64,000 nt of DNA from Aculops lycopersici (GCA_015350385.1 WNKI01000001.1:9293118-9357117), one strand, 5' to 3'; shown: positions 1 to 11,531, counted from the first letter of the stretch. A program made the numbers and translations. Notes: a model not told the origin generated them from the letters alone.

Positions 1-110
1 AGAAGAAGAAGTAAGTAAGTAAGTAAGTAAGAAGTAAGTAAGTAGTAGTAGTAGTAGTAGTAGTACGTTACGTTACTTACTAGTTAGTTAGTTTGTTTCG
101 TTCGTTCGTC

Positions 111-172
<62 letters not shown>

Positions 173-175
173 GTT
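1..175. repeat. Simple-sequence tract: TAAG/GTA repeats then (TC)n
   Basis: The window opens with short tandem units (AGTA/AAGT, GTA, TTCG) followed by an uninterrupted TC dinucleotide run from about 112 to 170. It lies just beyond the 3' end of the chitinase gene. An ATTAAA on the minus strand near 174-180 could be that gene's poly(A) signal. No coding content. Confidence 0.85.
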
Positions 176-314
176 TAATTTTGGTACAATTGTTGTGCAG
201 TTTCACTATATTCCATTGCTCTATTGAGTAGTTTTAGTGATGGTGGTAGTTTTACAGTTACACTTTTCCCAGGTTTATCTGGAGATTTGGATTCTCTTTT
301 CTCTGGCCCGTAGA

Positions 315-3300
315 TCAGTGGACCAGGTGAGTGGCAAAGTGCCAGTTGGCCGGACTCGGCTGGTGGTGGTGATTGACCAGTGGTTGGGGATGCGCCACTA
401 GCGGCGATCCCAAGGGCGGCGAGTAGAGCGGCTGCATCAGTGGCCAGGGCGCAACCAGGCCGAGTTGATGGTGCAACTGGTGGTTGTGGTGCGAGCGGAC
501 AACAGCAACAGCTGTCGTGCTCTTGGTCTTGGTTGCGAGTTGCCGTTGTCTTGGGTTCCCACTGCTCCTGGCCTGTGAACAGTTTGGAACATTGTAAATG
601 TGATCACAATATTGCTGCTCCTTATTGAACGCCGTACCTGGGCCACAATCGAACTTGTACACTATAAACCCACCTTGACCCGAGCTGACGCACCTGATAA
701 ACTTGCGACAGTTTGTCGGGTCGCCAAACATGCCGTCGGATTTGCATTGGAACTCCTGGTTTTGGTTCGTGTTTTCCTGATCGTCGATGATCGGTTTGAA
801 TGTTGTTGTGGTGGTTGTTGTTGACTTTGGCGGCCTTCGGGTTGTGCGGCCGGGAGTTTGCGGGCGCCTAGTGGTGCTAGAGGGCCTCGGGCGCACGGGC
901 ACCTCCTCCTCGATCTCGTGGCCAGGCGTGGTCACCACCACCACCACGCTCGGTCGGCGCGTTGTCGTGCTAGTGGGTTGGATTAAAGTTGGCTTCATTG
1001 TTGTGGTGCCCATTGGAGAGATTGGAACCGGTGGGCGTGTCGGCCGCTGCGTGCTAACTCCAGAGCCAGAACCCGAACCACTCTCGCCGTCCAACACGCG
1101 CCTAATTGTGTTCAAAAGCGGGAACTTTTCCCCATTGTGACACGAACCCTGAAAGTCGTCCGTCTCAATGCTCCACATCATCATGCCGCCCAAGCCCATT
1201 GATTTTGCATACTGCGCCTTCAATGCCAGCGACTCGCGGTCGTCATAGCCAACCCACTGGCGCCCACTGTAAGCATATGGCGCCAGGTAGTCTGGGTCGC
1301 GCACTATTGTCCAGGCCTCCGGTTGGCGCTTGAAGTTTTCGCACAGTTCATTGTAGCCAAGGGAACCGGGTTCTCGGGTATATGGACCGGCGGCGCCCTT
1401 CTGCGAGGCGGGCGCGTTGATTCCATTCTCTTCCTGTCGGTCTAAAGTGAACGAGCGCCCATAGGAGCCAACGCCGAGCATTATCTTCTCGGCCGGGGCG
1501 CCCTGCGCCAGCCAATAGTTGACTGACCAGTTGACATTGAGCAACATTTCGTCCTTGGCCAAATCGTGGCGTTCCGAGGCGAAAAGGGGAGCGTTGTGGC
1601 CGGTTTTACTCTCCCAGCCACCGTGATAATCGTAGGCCATCAAGTTGATCAAGTCCAAATACTTGCCCACCTGTGGAATATCGTAAGCGGGATCAACGAA
1701 CCACTTGCCGGCGGAAACGGCTGCTGTCAACAGGTAGTTGCGCGAGGCAAAGGCCGCCTTTAGGTCGCGTAGCAGGCGAACAAAGTTTTGCTTGTCGTAT
1801 GATGCACCACCGCGGCTACCTGGATACTCCCAGTCCAAATCTAAACCGTCGAAATTGTACTTGACCAAAAAGTCCACAACACTCTGGACAAACCTGGCGC
1901 GAGCATCCGGATCGGCGGCCATCTTACTGTACTTGATGCTGCCCTCATTCCAACCTGTCGTTGAGTTTTTGATTAGTTTTCATTGAGAGGTTAGTATGGT
2001 TTATGTGTTCACATATTTGACTAAATAAATTAACATTGTTTAGCTCAGGCTGGTCGCTAAAAGCGTGCAAAAGTCAAGACTTGGGCGACCTCGAGCCTGC
2101 AACCACTTGTTGTTGTCGATGTTGTTGCTGTCAAGCGCAAGAGAGCGAGCCTCAAGTGAGACTAAAACAAAGACTTGATTCGAGTTACTCGAGATTAGAA
2201 TAGACGCTACTCACCTCCAATGGCAATCAGCGTTTTGAGATCTGGGTTTATGCGCTTGAGATTTGTAAACCTCTTCATGGCGCCCTTGCCGTAGTTGTCC
2301 TCCAAGTCGTTCCAAGGGTCCAGCGGTCTGATCATATTGTCATAGCTCAAGCCGGCAAATCTTTGTTCATAAATATGTGTATGTATATATTTTGGTTTTG
2401 ATTGTATATGTGTCGATAGAAATCATAACGAGCGGGAGAGATTTGGTTAGAGTCAGGTGTCAGGTAAAGTTGACTAGACTATTGAGTGTTCGATTCAGTT
2501 AGTTTGTCTTGTTTGCCTGCCACTTGTGGAGCTAGCGTGCGCCTTTCTCTCTGTTTGCATTGGAACCAGATGGCCAACTACATGTTGTCCCCTTTGACCA
2601 ACAACCAAACTTTCAATTGCTTGGCAAATAAACTGTGCCACTGGTCAACACCAACGATAGTTAGTACACTTAACCAGTTTAGGATATAACCATGGGCAAA
2701 ACAAACTACAGGCAGAAGCCAAACAAATCAGACTAATGCAGCTAATTTTAGAAATTTGCCAGTCAATCGAAATCTCAATAAATTGCGACAATGACAATAG
2801 CAATAATGATGATAATAATAGACTGGCGCCAAAATTATTCTACTTACCCGTAAATAACATGGGTGCAAAGGAAGGGATCGATGTTTTCAACGGCGAACTT
2901 GCCTCCATCGGGCCGATAAACTGCCCAAGTTCCGTAGTAGCAAACTAGATTTTTCCTCTTCCCTCCGGCTCGCCGATTTCCCGAACTGGAACTAGCTGGC
3001 ACCAAATTTGTCTCGTTGGAAGCCTTAACAATTGGCGGCAGCTGTCCGCCGAGTCTCTTTGCGGGAATCGCTTGGCTCGTTGACGGCGTCTTGCCCGGGT
3101 GCTGCGGTCGGTCGCGGGTTACAGGTGGCAAGTGGCCAGAGGAACCTTTCGTGGAACCGCGCGGAACTGTTGATGGTTGCAACGGTCGACTTTTAGTGGC
3201 CACTCTTCTTCGCTTTCCCTTGGTGCCATCAACTCTATTTCCACCACTACGACCATAGCCCTTAACGCCGCCACCTGTAGTTCTGGCCTGGTTATGGTTA

Positions 3301-3986
3301 TGACCAGTAGTCTTGGTTGCAAATTTGTTGTTACCCTGATTGTAATACCAGGGCGCCGATTGGCTGGCACCTGGATTGGCAACTCGATTATGTTGCTCGT
3401 CCTCCTGCTCGTGCTCCACTTCGGACTGCTCGTCGCCCAGTGGCGCAGAGTGGTAGTAGTGGTCGAGGCCATGATGGTGATGATGGTGATGACTATCGGA
3501 CTCGTCGTCGTAGTGGTCGCTAGCATTGTGCTCGTCATTATTATGGTGATGATGGTAATGGTGGTGAACTGGCTCGTCACCATCGTGCTCATCGTTGTAA
3601 GTGTTATAATGTGGAGCACTTGAAGCAACCTGGTGCTGCTGGTCATAGCTGAAGTCGGCGGGAAAGTCAAGTTGCTTCGCTGAGCGCTGCTGCTGTTGGG
3701 CGCCAACACCTGTTACCTGCTGCTGCTGCTGCTCACTGTTGAACTGGCGCGCGACCAACTTCTGGTTATTCCATGATTTTGATTGCGATACCTGCGATGA
3801 GGGATCCTGGATCACGTAAACTGGGGGCGCTTGCTGCTTGGGCTGCTGCTGCTGGTTGCTGGCCATTTCGCTGGGGCTGGTGCCACTTTGTTGCGCGCCA
3901 TTTGTCTGGGCCGAACAACTGGAGCAAGCCAGTAGGACGAGGAGCGCTAGCACCAAGCCGGCGGCAATCAACGATCTTAAAGCCAT
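315..3986 (-). CDS. Secreted GH18 chitinase with peritrophin-A chitin-binding domain, 3 exons
   Basis: Endochitinase that hydrolyses chitin in cuticle or gut lining. Three exons read on the minus strand: 3986-2848, 2360-2215 and 1954-315. They join with GT-AG sites to 975 codons (974 aa). Residues 1-26 are a signal peptide. Residues about 27-345 are low-complexity and His/Gln/Asp-rich. The GH18 domain starts at about 346 (VCYYGTWA) and carries the catalytic DGLDLDWE motif with proton donor Glu about 471. The exon 1/2 join restores CTHVIYGFAGLS and the exon 2/3 join restores LIAIGGWNEGS, both typical of the family. A Ser-Gly run (about 718-726) and a Thr/Pro linker lead to a six-Cys CBM14 domain (about 830-888) and an 86-aa His-rich tail. 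The sequence before the ATG ends in TTTATTAG, so a 5'UTR intron is likely. The exact chitinase group (Cht6/Cht7-like or other) is not assigned. Confidence 0.93.
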
Positions 3987-6900
3987 TGGTTGTGTTTCTA
4001 ATAAATAAATTAATTTTTTCTATATTAAATTTTGTTGTTTTGCTCTGGGCTTCTAAGTTATCTTTCTCTTGTTTGTCCACTCTACTCAAAGATTAACCAC
4101 ATAGAAATAGAATCTCACTACTCTTACGTTACGTTGAAAAACTTGAGCTAGCCATTCGGGTTGGTCTTGAATTTTTGGTGTTGACGGTGGTTTGCGTGAT
4201 TTAAGACCAACGGGGAAGTGGGTGAGTTGAATGTCTAATTTGAAACTATCTCTCTTTCTCTCTTTAAGTCAGTCTTTTTATGTGTCTAAATCTAAACTGG
4301 AACTTACTAAACAAACTCTTTGGAGGATTATATTAAACAGTTTGGCGGTTGTGACGCTACCAGCAAATAGTTTGTCGGTTCTTCGATTGCGCGCCCTTTT
4401 ATATCCGCTCCAATCGGATGGTTAGTTTTGTCGCGTTGTTGCGCTTTTGCGCCACTTGTTGCTGCTAAATTCGTTGGCTGTATTAAAATTCAAATCATTT
4501 TCAGTCAGCTTTTGCCGTTGGCTCCGTTAGAAAACTCTTTCACTCCCTCGGACTCCTCGTATTTCATTGGCCGAGGAACTGAATTAACGACAACTTGGTA
4601 GCCGTTGATTCAGTGGGCGAAAAGAGTAGCGTGGATTGGCTAGCTCGCTGTCTGTTTGTGCATGAAAAGTGGCGCTCGCAATCTTGCGCAGCTTCTCTCG
4701 ATAGTTAGCTTGAGGAAAGCTTACTGCCGTAAACTGGCCAGACACTTGTTGCCTGTGCAGCGCCAGCAATAGCAGCAGTAGTGGCAGCAAATACGAGCGC
4801 AGTCAACTGGCTAGGCATTGAATGCGAAATGGCCAACATGAACTTGAATGCTCAGTTATTCCCTTGACAGTCGATGTTTATAGCGAGAAGAAAACGATGC
4901 CTCTGCTGCTGCTGACCGACCAAGTCATCGGCTAGACTTCCTCGTTCTACTCTTCCCTTTGAGTTGCCTCAGGATTCATGCTAATGATTTAGTCTCGCAC
5001 TAATTCTTTCCATTGAATTTAGGTGACTGAGTCTCGATACTCTTTTTTGGTTGCCTCTTCCGCTATCTATTTGAAAGTCGCCACTGTAGGCGTCATTGTC
5101 TTTCCCGCCAACTTGAAATTAAATTTTGCAGTTAACATTAGATATACAATAAGGTTGGCGGTCTTAGCTCGCAAAGTTTGAAGGTCAGTTTGCACACCAT
5201 CAAGTCCACGAAGTTAATATCGTTGTTGCTGTTCTTCTTGAGTTTGTTGCTGCTATTATGCTATCTATTGCTCATAATGTTGCTTGCGGTGATGGCCGCT
5301 TGATCTACTTTTAGGAATATTCTTGAGCTTCCTGCTTTTTTCCCTTTGATTATCGTCGTCAGTGTTTTTATGCGGAAGCGATCCAGTCAGCAAGTCCGTC
5401 AGTTGGACAGTTAGTTTGCCTGCCAGCTGGACACCACTAATGGTAACAGTAACTCTTACGTCACTTCGGCTAGCTGGCCATTGCAAATCGATCAGCTTGC
5501 CAGTCGTGAGGTGTTTTTATTGCTTTGTTCACTTGCTCCTCGTTATCAGCAATCAATCACTAGCCGAGTTGGTTGTGTGCACCTCTTGCCGGTCACTTAA
5601 TCTTCCATAACCAACCCCACTAATACAACCTGTGGATCAAGAGAAGCTCTTCTGATGATGATTACTATCTTGCCATCCATATATTTTGATTCCTATCTCT
5701 TGACTTTACAACTGTGAGGAGTAGATCACAATCAAGATGGGAACATGAAATTAGATTCTACTTTAATTACAAGCTGATAATCAACTCGAGTTGACATAAA
5801 GTTTTTGGAGAATCTCTCTTTCTGTAGGATACAACTATATAACAAACACATCATTATCATTACATCTGCCGCGGGAGACACAAAGACGCCTACGTAATCT
5901 CCAGTTGGGCCTTGAGTTTGAAAATTAATGGCAACCAGTCGAGCCATTGAAGTTGCATATTGTTATCACTGTTTAATTTTATTACACTCCACTCGTCGTG
6001 TTGTTGTCGTCAAAAGAAAAGAGTTGAGTTGGTGGTCAGTTATGTTTCGAGGAAGGAGGAAGCGGCGAATGAGGTGACCCCGAGGCGCCGGCCAGCAACT
6101 CCAGACGCCTTCCTGCTTTGTACTCGGCGAATCACAGAGGAGAAAAAAGGTAAGATGCTACCTGTTGTTACCTGAGCTAGTTCATGAAGTTCATCAGGTC
6201 AGTGATTGTTTCTCGTTTCATTCATCGAATTGCTACTTGCCACTTGTTGTTCCACTGATGATGTTGATATACAAAGAGCAGATCCACAAAAGCACAATCA
6301 TCAACATGTAGCAAATCTCCACTTTGCATACAATGCAACCTACAATCCAATGTTATTGTGGGAACATGATTGCTCTTTGGTGGAATCTTATTAGGAACAT
6401 ATAAATCTAGTCAGTCGGAAGTACCGTAAACGTCTATCCTTCAATTACCCATCCAAACAACTTAGTTTTTGCTCGAAACTCAAGGTCAATGACGCTAATG
6501 TTATTGCAGAAAGATTATAAGTGCATCATATTTGACTTCACCTTGAGCTCACCTGCTCGTCCCTTTAAGTAATGGATTGTTGAATATTGTCGCAAACGAG
6601 TCGCGCAAAGACGATCGGTGCAGATAACCTCAGATTAGATAACCGAGGCGAACATTAGTGTGACGAAGCTCATACTTACTATGCAAGGGCACATAATCCG
6701 AGGCTAATAATCCAACACATCGCCCAAGCAGAGTTGCGGCCAGACTCCCAGCTATTCACCTTAGTTGGTCCAAGATATGCATTTTCTCGGTAATCATCTT
6801 TGTTTAAACCATCGTCGAGTCGAAGTTTGATATCTTTGCGCAAGGAGATTCAACTCGTTGCTGCTCAAAACCATCTTGCGCCAAGATAAACGCTTCAGCG

Positions 6901-7117
6901 TACCAACATGAAACGAACCACGCTTGAATATCGTCACAAGATCATGGACTGTAGAGTCTTTACTATTGATCCCTGGACGTCCAAAAGCACTGACAATAGC
7001 ACCGCTGAATGGAGCCATTAGTTGAAATTCAAACTCAAAAACATTGTATCATATAATTTGAGGCAACTCGTCTAAAATCAAGCTCATAGCTTAGGGTCAC
7101 GAGTTTCAAGATTTTCT
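3987..7117. other. Intergenic region, no convincing gene
   Basis: About 3.1 kb between the start of the chitinase gene and the end of SerRS. Open frames are short and lack recognisable domains. On the minus strand an ATG at 4818 opens a 37-codon frame with a signal-peptide-like start (MPSQLTALVFAATTAAIAG), followed by a possible GTAAGC donor near 4728. It could be a 5' leader exon of the chitinase or a tiny peptide gene, but it is too weak to call. No tRNA-like B box was seen. Confidence 0.6.
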
Positions 7118-7122
7118 TTATT
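7117..7122 (-). terminator. Poly(A) signal AATAAA overlapping the SerRS stop codon
   Basis: On the minus strand the last codons read AGT AAA TAA AGA, so the TAA stop (7120-7118) lies inside AATAAA (7122-7117). If it is used, the 3'UTR would be only about 15-30 nt. Confidence 0.6.
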
Positions 7123-8704
7123 TACTTTCAGTGTCACCTTGAGTTGGAGTTTGGTGACCACTTGTTGGATCCTCAGTAGTTGCTCCCGATTGCGCCTTAG
7201 TTTTCGTTGCAAATGGGATAAATTCCTTATATTTAGGAGGCATAAACTCTTGCAGAACCTTGGGCACACGGATTCCGTCCTTAGTTTGATAATTTTCTAA
7301 TATACAACAGATAACTCTCGTAACAGCACAAAGAGTTCCATTCAACATATGAACATACTCCACCTGGCCGCTCATCTTCTTGGTTTGGCCATATCTAATT
7401 TGCAAGCGCCTAGATTGGTAATCAGTGCAATTGGATACGGAGACCAGCTCCCTATAAGCTTTCGATCCCGGGAAGTAGGCCTCTAAATCGTACTTCATAG
7501 CTGCAGCGTTGTTTAGTGCTCCAGAGACAATGTTCACAACCCTGTAAGGTAACTCTAGTGATTGGTAGAACTTCTCGGCGTTGCCTATCATCTCGTGGAA
7601 GTGTTCCCACGATTTAGATGGGGCTGCAACTATAAATTGCTCGATCTTCTCAAATTGATGCACCCTAAAGATACCACGAGTATCTCTTCCATGCGATCCA
7701 ACCTCTTGTCTGAAACAGGTAGAATAGCCGCCGTAACGCAATGGCAAGGCGCTTGCATTGATCCATTCATTCAAGTGAAGAGCAGCAATTGGTTGCTCGC
7801 TAGTTGCAATTAGATACTTCTCTTCGCTATCCTCGGAGCCTTTAGATGAGACCAACTTGTAAAGTTCGTCATCGAACTGACTTAACTGAGCCACTTGACC
7901 CATGATATCTTTTCGCATCCAGAATGGTGTGTAAATTGTTTGAAAGCCTAGTTCGTCGACAAATCTCAGTGCGTATTGTATTAATGCCTGCTGGAGCCAA
8001 ATGCCTGTGGTGGTTAGGAAATAGCCCCTCGAACCGGCAATCATGGATCCTTTTTCCGTGTTTATGCCATCGATCATTTCAATAAGATCTACATGCGATT
8101 GCAACTTCTCCAAGCCAACATCTTCTGGCTGGAGCTCCTTGCCATAAGTTCTAACAATGGCGTTGTTGTCCTCATCATTTGATAATGGCACATCCGAATG
8201 TATAAGATTGCCTATTTCGCGTAGAATGTTATCCCTTTGTTTCTCGCACTCGTCAAGTTGCTCCTTGACCTTGATATTTTGAGCCTCAACTTGCAAACGC
8301 AAACCTTTCAATTGGTCAAGGTTGAACGGTCTCACATCTTGCTTGGCCTCTATCTTTTTGATTTCATCCAATAAACAATTCAAGTCCAGTGCAGAGGATG
8401 CTGAGGTTTCTTGGCTGGTTTGATCACATGTCTTCGATGGAGTTTCAATTTGGCCAGCTTCTTCGGTGGCTGGTGCTGGTTTGCCGCCCTTGAATTTTTT
8501 CATTATCAGACCATACTCCTTAGAGATAGTATTCTTGGCTTGGTTCAACTTGTCCAGGGAGTAACGGTGAGCCCGCCATTGTCGATCCAATTCGAGAACC
8601 TTGTCGACGCTTTCCTCCTTATCGAAACGTTTCCTTGCATTGGCACGGACCCGATCGGGATCACCTCCCTTGTCGGCCCTAAATAGATCCAAATCTAGTA
8701 CCAT
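7118..8704 (-). CDS. SerRS: Cytosolic seryl-tRNA synthetase (single exon)
   Basis: Charges tRNA-Ser (and tRNA-Sec) with serine. The 528-aa product matches animal cytosolic SerRS along its length. It starts MVLDLDLFRADKGGDP, followed by the N-terminal helical tRNA-binding arm (about 1-170) with a Thr/Ser/Glu-rich insert at about 73-100. The class II catalytic core contains the serine-binding loop TSEQPIAALH, motif 2 (FRQEVGSHGRDTRGIFRVHQ) and motif 3 near GTLCAVTRVICCILENYQ. Human SerRS is 514 aa; the lysine-rich C-terminal nuclear signal of vertebrate enzymes is absent, replaced by a short Thr/Gln/Ser tail. No intron interrupts the frame. The ATG sits in GCAAGATGG. The stop codon overlaps the poly(A) signal. 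Confidence 0.98.
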   Translation of the reverse strand: MVLDLDLFRADKGGDPDRVRANARKRFDKEESVDKVLELDRQWRAHRYSLDKLNQAKNTISKEYGLIMKKFKGGKPAPATEEAGQIETPSKTCDQTSQETSASSALDLNCLLDEIKKIEAKQDVRPFNLDQLKGLRLQVEAQNIKVKEQLDECEKQRDNILREIGNLIHSDVPLSNDEDNNAIVRTYGKELQPEDVGLEKLQSHVDLIEMIDGINTEKGSMIAGSRGYFLTTTGIWLQQALIQYALRFVDELGFQTIYTPFWMRKDIMGQVAQLSQFDDELYKLVSSKGSEDSEEKYLIATSEQPIAALHLNEWINASALPLRYGGYSTCFRQEVGSHGRDTRGIFRVHQFEKIEQFIVAAPSKSWEHFHEMIGNAEKFYQSLELPYRVVNIVSGALNNAAAMKYDLEAYFPGSKAYRELVSVSNCTDYQSRRLQIRYGQTKKMSGQVEYVHMLNGTLCAVTRVICCILENYQTKDGIRVPKVLQEFMPPKYKEFIPFATKTKAQSGATTEDPTSGHQTPTQGDTESK

Positions 8705-9626
8705 CTTGCAAGTTTCTAGATATGATGGGCAATAATGAAGGTAATAATTAGATATTATAGCTTAAACATGGAAGTTTGTCCAGTTCTATCACGCGGCTAT
8801 TTTGCTGTTCACCGCTGGGTAGAAGGCGTGCGTTTCAAGCATTCGCTTACGTCAGCGGCACCGCTTGCTAAGCCGACCATTTGAACTACGCGCCTTATCT
8901 CTAGTGAGACGAGTGTCAAAAGTTTATTTGTAATCCTTTCAAACGGTTTAGAGGGTTGTCAAGATTCTATCTAAGGCATGTCAAGCTTAGAAGTAATTTA
9001 GCCTCTCTAAATTAGTTTTGAATTAGCAAGAGATATTCCAAAGACTCAATCTAACTATTGTTGCTGTCGGGTTCCACATATATTCGTCCAGAAGCATGCA
9101 ACCTAGAGTTGATTCGGGTCTACGGGCAGACAAGCCTCTCTCAATATCTCAAATCCTAGTTACCGCAATTTGAATTACCAGTGCCGTATCAAGCAAAAAC
9201 CAGCGGTCAGTTCGGGTGAGCAGAGGGCGTCACGGAAACTACCTCTTGGGGTCCGATTCTGTCATTGTTTACTGATTTCGCTTTGCCTGTGCGGCTACTT
9301 CTTCTATGCGCTCCCTTTGACTGTGTGTCTCTTGTCGTGCATCCGTTTGTATAGCGCCGCTGATGCTGCTGCAGCAGCACACAATTGTTGCGCGTTCTGC
9401 ACTGGTCCGTTCGGTCCAACGGTTTTCTCCGGTGCAGCAGCAGCGGTGAAGGCGACGCGCGTACGGGCTCAAGTTGTGTTTCTTGGAGGAGCCAAAAAAG
9501 AGGAATCATATTTCGCATTAACACATTGTTGCATTTGGCTGTGGAAAAACAATTATTATCTCACCTGACCCATGCCTGACTAATAACAACATTTAGATCT
9601 CAAAACAAACCAACCATCAATCCAAG
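8705..9626. promoter_or_regulatory. Divergent intergenic region between SerRS and RacGAP1
   Basis: About 920 bp between two divergently transcribed housekeeping genes, so probably a shared bidirectional promoter. A long frame at about 9170-9568 lacks an ATG start and is low in meaning (Ala/Cys-rich); it is probably RacGAP1 5'UTR or spurious. ACATTTAG at about 9590-9597 could be the acceptor of a 5'UTR intron. No TATA box was identified with confidence. Confidence 0.5.
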
Positions 9627-11531
9627 ATGTCAAATCCAAGGGATCCAAGCTTTGACAAACTGTCGTTGATTGCCAAGTATGACGACATGTGTAGGTTCGT
9701 CAATCAGTTCATCAAAGAGAGTTCCCAAGAGGAGGACAAGTCAATCAAGATGCTAGAAGATTTAGAAAGACGCTGGAATAATAGAGAAGCAGTATTCACA
9801 AAAGAGAAGGATGATTTGAAGGTAGAGATCAATTCGTTACAAAAGGAAATCAAGAAACTCAATAGGCAGCTGGCCGAATCTAGAACGGCGCTTGTACGCG
9901 AAACTGACGAGAAGAGAACCCTCATTAACGAAAAGAGGGCACTTATGAATCAGATTACGCAAGTTAGACAACTTGTTGAGAGCAAGGATAGTTTTGGTGA
10001 TTCAGACGCACATAGGAAACGCGTAATTAAATGTTTGGATGTCGAGCGCCTATCGCCCATCCAATCAGACGACTCTGCCGATGATGTATCCGGATTGGAT
10101 TATGATCGTACAGAAGAAGATATACTAGATGGCGAGCGATCTCGTCGCAACACAGCTTTCGAAGAGGTCCTTGAAAGTTTGCCACAAAACGAGCAACCAA
10201 CACTATTGTATAGATTCCTTGATCAAGGTGCAGAAGATAACAAGCAAAGAGATGAGCCCAGAAGAAGTAGCCGTCGTAGTGGCGCCTCGCAACGTCAGTC
10301 ATCTGGTCATAGATCGAAGCATGCTGATGTCGCAACTGCAACTTCATCCTCAAGAAATCGAGTTGCAGATCTCGCAATGGAAACTGATACTGGTAGCACC
10401 GATACAGATGATAACCAAATTGAATTTGTAAGACAACAACTACAGAAGCTCGAGGATGAAAAGAAGGAGAGACTGGCAAGTCACGCCAGTACCCCAAACA
10501 TTAGAACAGAGAATAGAGCTGCTACTCTATCAGCAAAATCTGCTGCCAATCTCAAGAGAGTTATCTCAAACGTTGGTACACCTGTCCCAAATGCTCTAAA
10601 GCCGCACTCGTTTGTCACAAAGAAAACTTTCAGACCCGAACAATGTGGACCATGTGAGGGTAGAATAGCTTTCTATGGAGATGTAGTCAAATGCGAGTCT
10701 TGTGGCGTAGTTAGTCATCCAAATTGTAAAGAAAAATGTCCACTGCCATGTATCAAAATTACCGCGCCAGTCGCTAGGTCGCGTCAAAGGAAAACGCTCA
10801 TATCTGACTACGTAAACAAAGATGCCTGTCCCAAGGTGCCAGCTTTAATTGTTCATTGTTGCAATGAGATCGAGCGCGAGGGTAATATTACTCAATCTGG
10901 ACTCTACCTCGTGGTTAAGAAAGAAGAAGATATAATCAAGTTGAGCAACTCCATCTTGAAATCGAAATCTGGAATGCCCAACTTATCAAGGTATGAGGTT
11001 CACCTGTTGACCGGAGTCGTAACATACTTCCTACAGAAACTTGATGAATCTTTAATCACGACAACCCTTTGGAGTCATTTCCATGAGGCAACAAAATTAG
11101 ATAGCAAGGTAGAGACGAGCACACATATGAGCTACAACATCAGAAGTGATCTTCCGAGTGCTAATCGCGATACTCTCGCATTCTTGATGCAACACTTACA
11201 TGCTATTGCAAAGCATGCCGATGAAAACCACATGACAACAAAGCAATTGGCTAAGAAATTCGCTCCACTTATTGTCGGAAAATCCTCACCAAACTCCAAA
11301 GAGTCGACAACGGCAAGCGAAACTAGGGCTCAAGTCCAGATTATGGAAGCGTTATTCGAGATTGAGGAAGAGTTCTGGGCCGAACTTGTACCTAGGGTAT
11401 CTCCCACCCAAATTAACCTGGGCTCCCGTCTTCTAGGAACCACTCCGTCATCTGCAACCAAACCCAGGACAAGGACCAGCTCAAGACTTCTTGGCACTTT
11501 ACCCACACCAAAACTAAAGCCATTATACTGA
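9627..11531 (+). CDS. RacGAP1: RacGAP1/MgcRacGAP (tumbleweed) centralspindlin subunit, GAP arginine finger missing
   Basis: Partner of the kinesin MKLP1 in centralspindlin, needed for the spindle midzone and RhoA activation at cytokinesis. The single-exon 634-aa product (human 632) has an N-terminal coiled coil (about 25-120), a Ser/Asp-rich linker, a complete C1 zinc domain (327-about 375, pattern Hx12Cx2Cx12Cx2Cx4Hx2Cx7C), a RhoGAP domain (about 390-560) and a basic tail. The RhoGAP fold is clear from ANRDTLAFLMQHL and LAKKFAPLIV. However, the arginine finger motif GLYR reads GLYL (Leu428, codon CTC at 10908-10910), and the conserved Lys of the LLKxFL helix reads Thr466 (VVTYFL). The protein should keep its scaffold and lipid-binding roles, but GAP catalysis is probably lost. 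Confidence 0.95.
   Translation: MSNPRDPSFDKLSLIAKYDDMCRFVNQFIKESSQEEDKSIKMLEDLERRWNNREAVFTKEKDDLKVEINSLQKEIKKLNRQLAESRTALVRETDEKRTLINEKRALMNQITQVRQLVESKDSFGDSDAHRKRVIKCLDVERLSPIQSDDSADDVSGLDYDRTEEDILDGERSRRNTAFEEVLESLPQNEQPTLLYRFLDQGAEDNKQRDEPRRSSRRSGASQRQSSGHRSKHADVATATSSSRNRVADLAMETDTGSTDTDDNQIEFVRQQLQKLEDEKKERLASHASTPNIRTENRAATLSAKSAANLKRVISNVGTPVPNALKPHSFVTKKTFRPEQCGPCEGRIAFYGDVVKCESCGVVSHPNCKEKCPLPCIKITAPVARSRQRKTLISDYVNKDACPKVPALIVHCCNEIEREGNITQSGLYLVVKKEEDIIKLSNSILKSKSGMPNLSRYEVHLLTGVVTYFLQKLDESLITTTLWSHFHEATKLDSKVETSTHMSYNIRSDLPSANRDTLAFLMQHLHAIAKHADENHMTTKQLAKKFAPLIVGKSSPNSKESTTASETRAQVQIMEALFEIEEEFWAELVPRVSPTQINLGSRLLGTTPSSATKPRTRTSSRLLGTLPTPKLKPLY

Noticed and set aside
3119..3709. 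196-aa Thr/Ile/Met-rich minus-strand frame
   Set aside because: Shadow of the His-rich chitinase exon in another frame.
4584..4818. Small secreted peptide gene on the minus strand (Leu-rich signal-like start)
   Set aside because: The Leu-rich frame begins with TTG, not ATG. The ATG frame at 4818 is only 37 codons and, if spliced to the chitinase acceptor, runs out of frame. A chitinase 5'UTR exon is as likely.
9170..9568. 132-aa plus-strand frame upstream of RacGAP1
   Set aside because: It starts with TTG, has no ATG or domain and has Ala/Cys-rich chance composition; probably promoter or 5'UTR.
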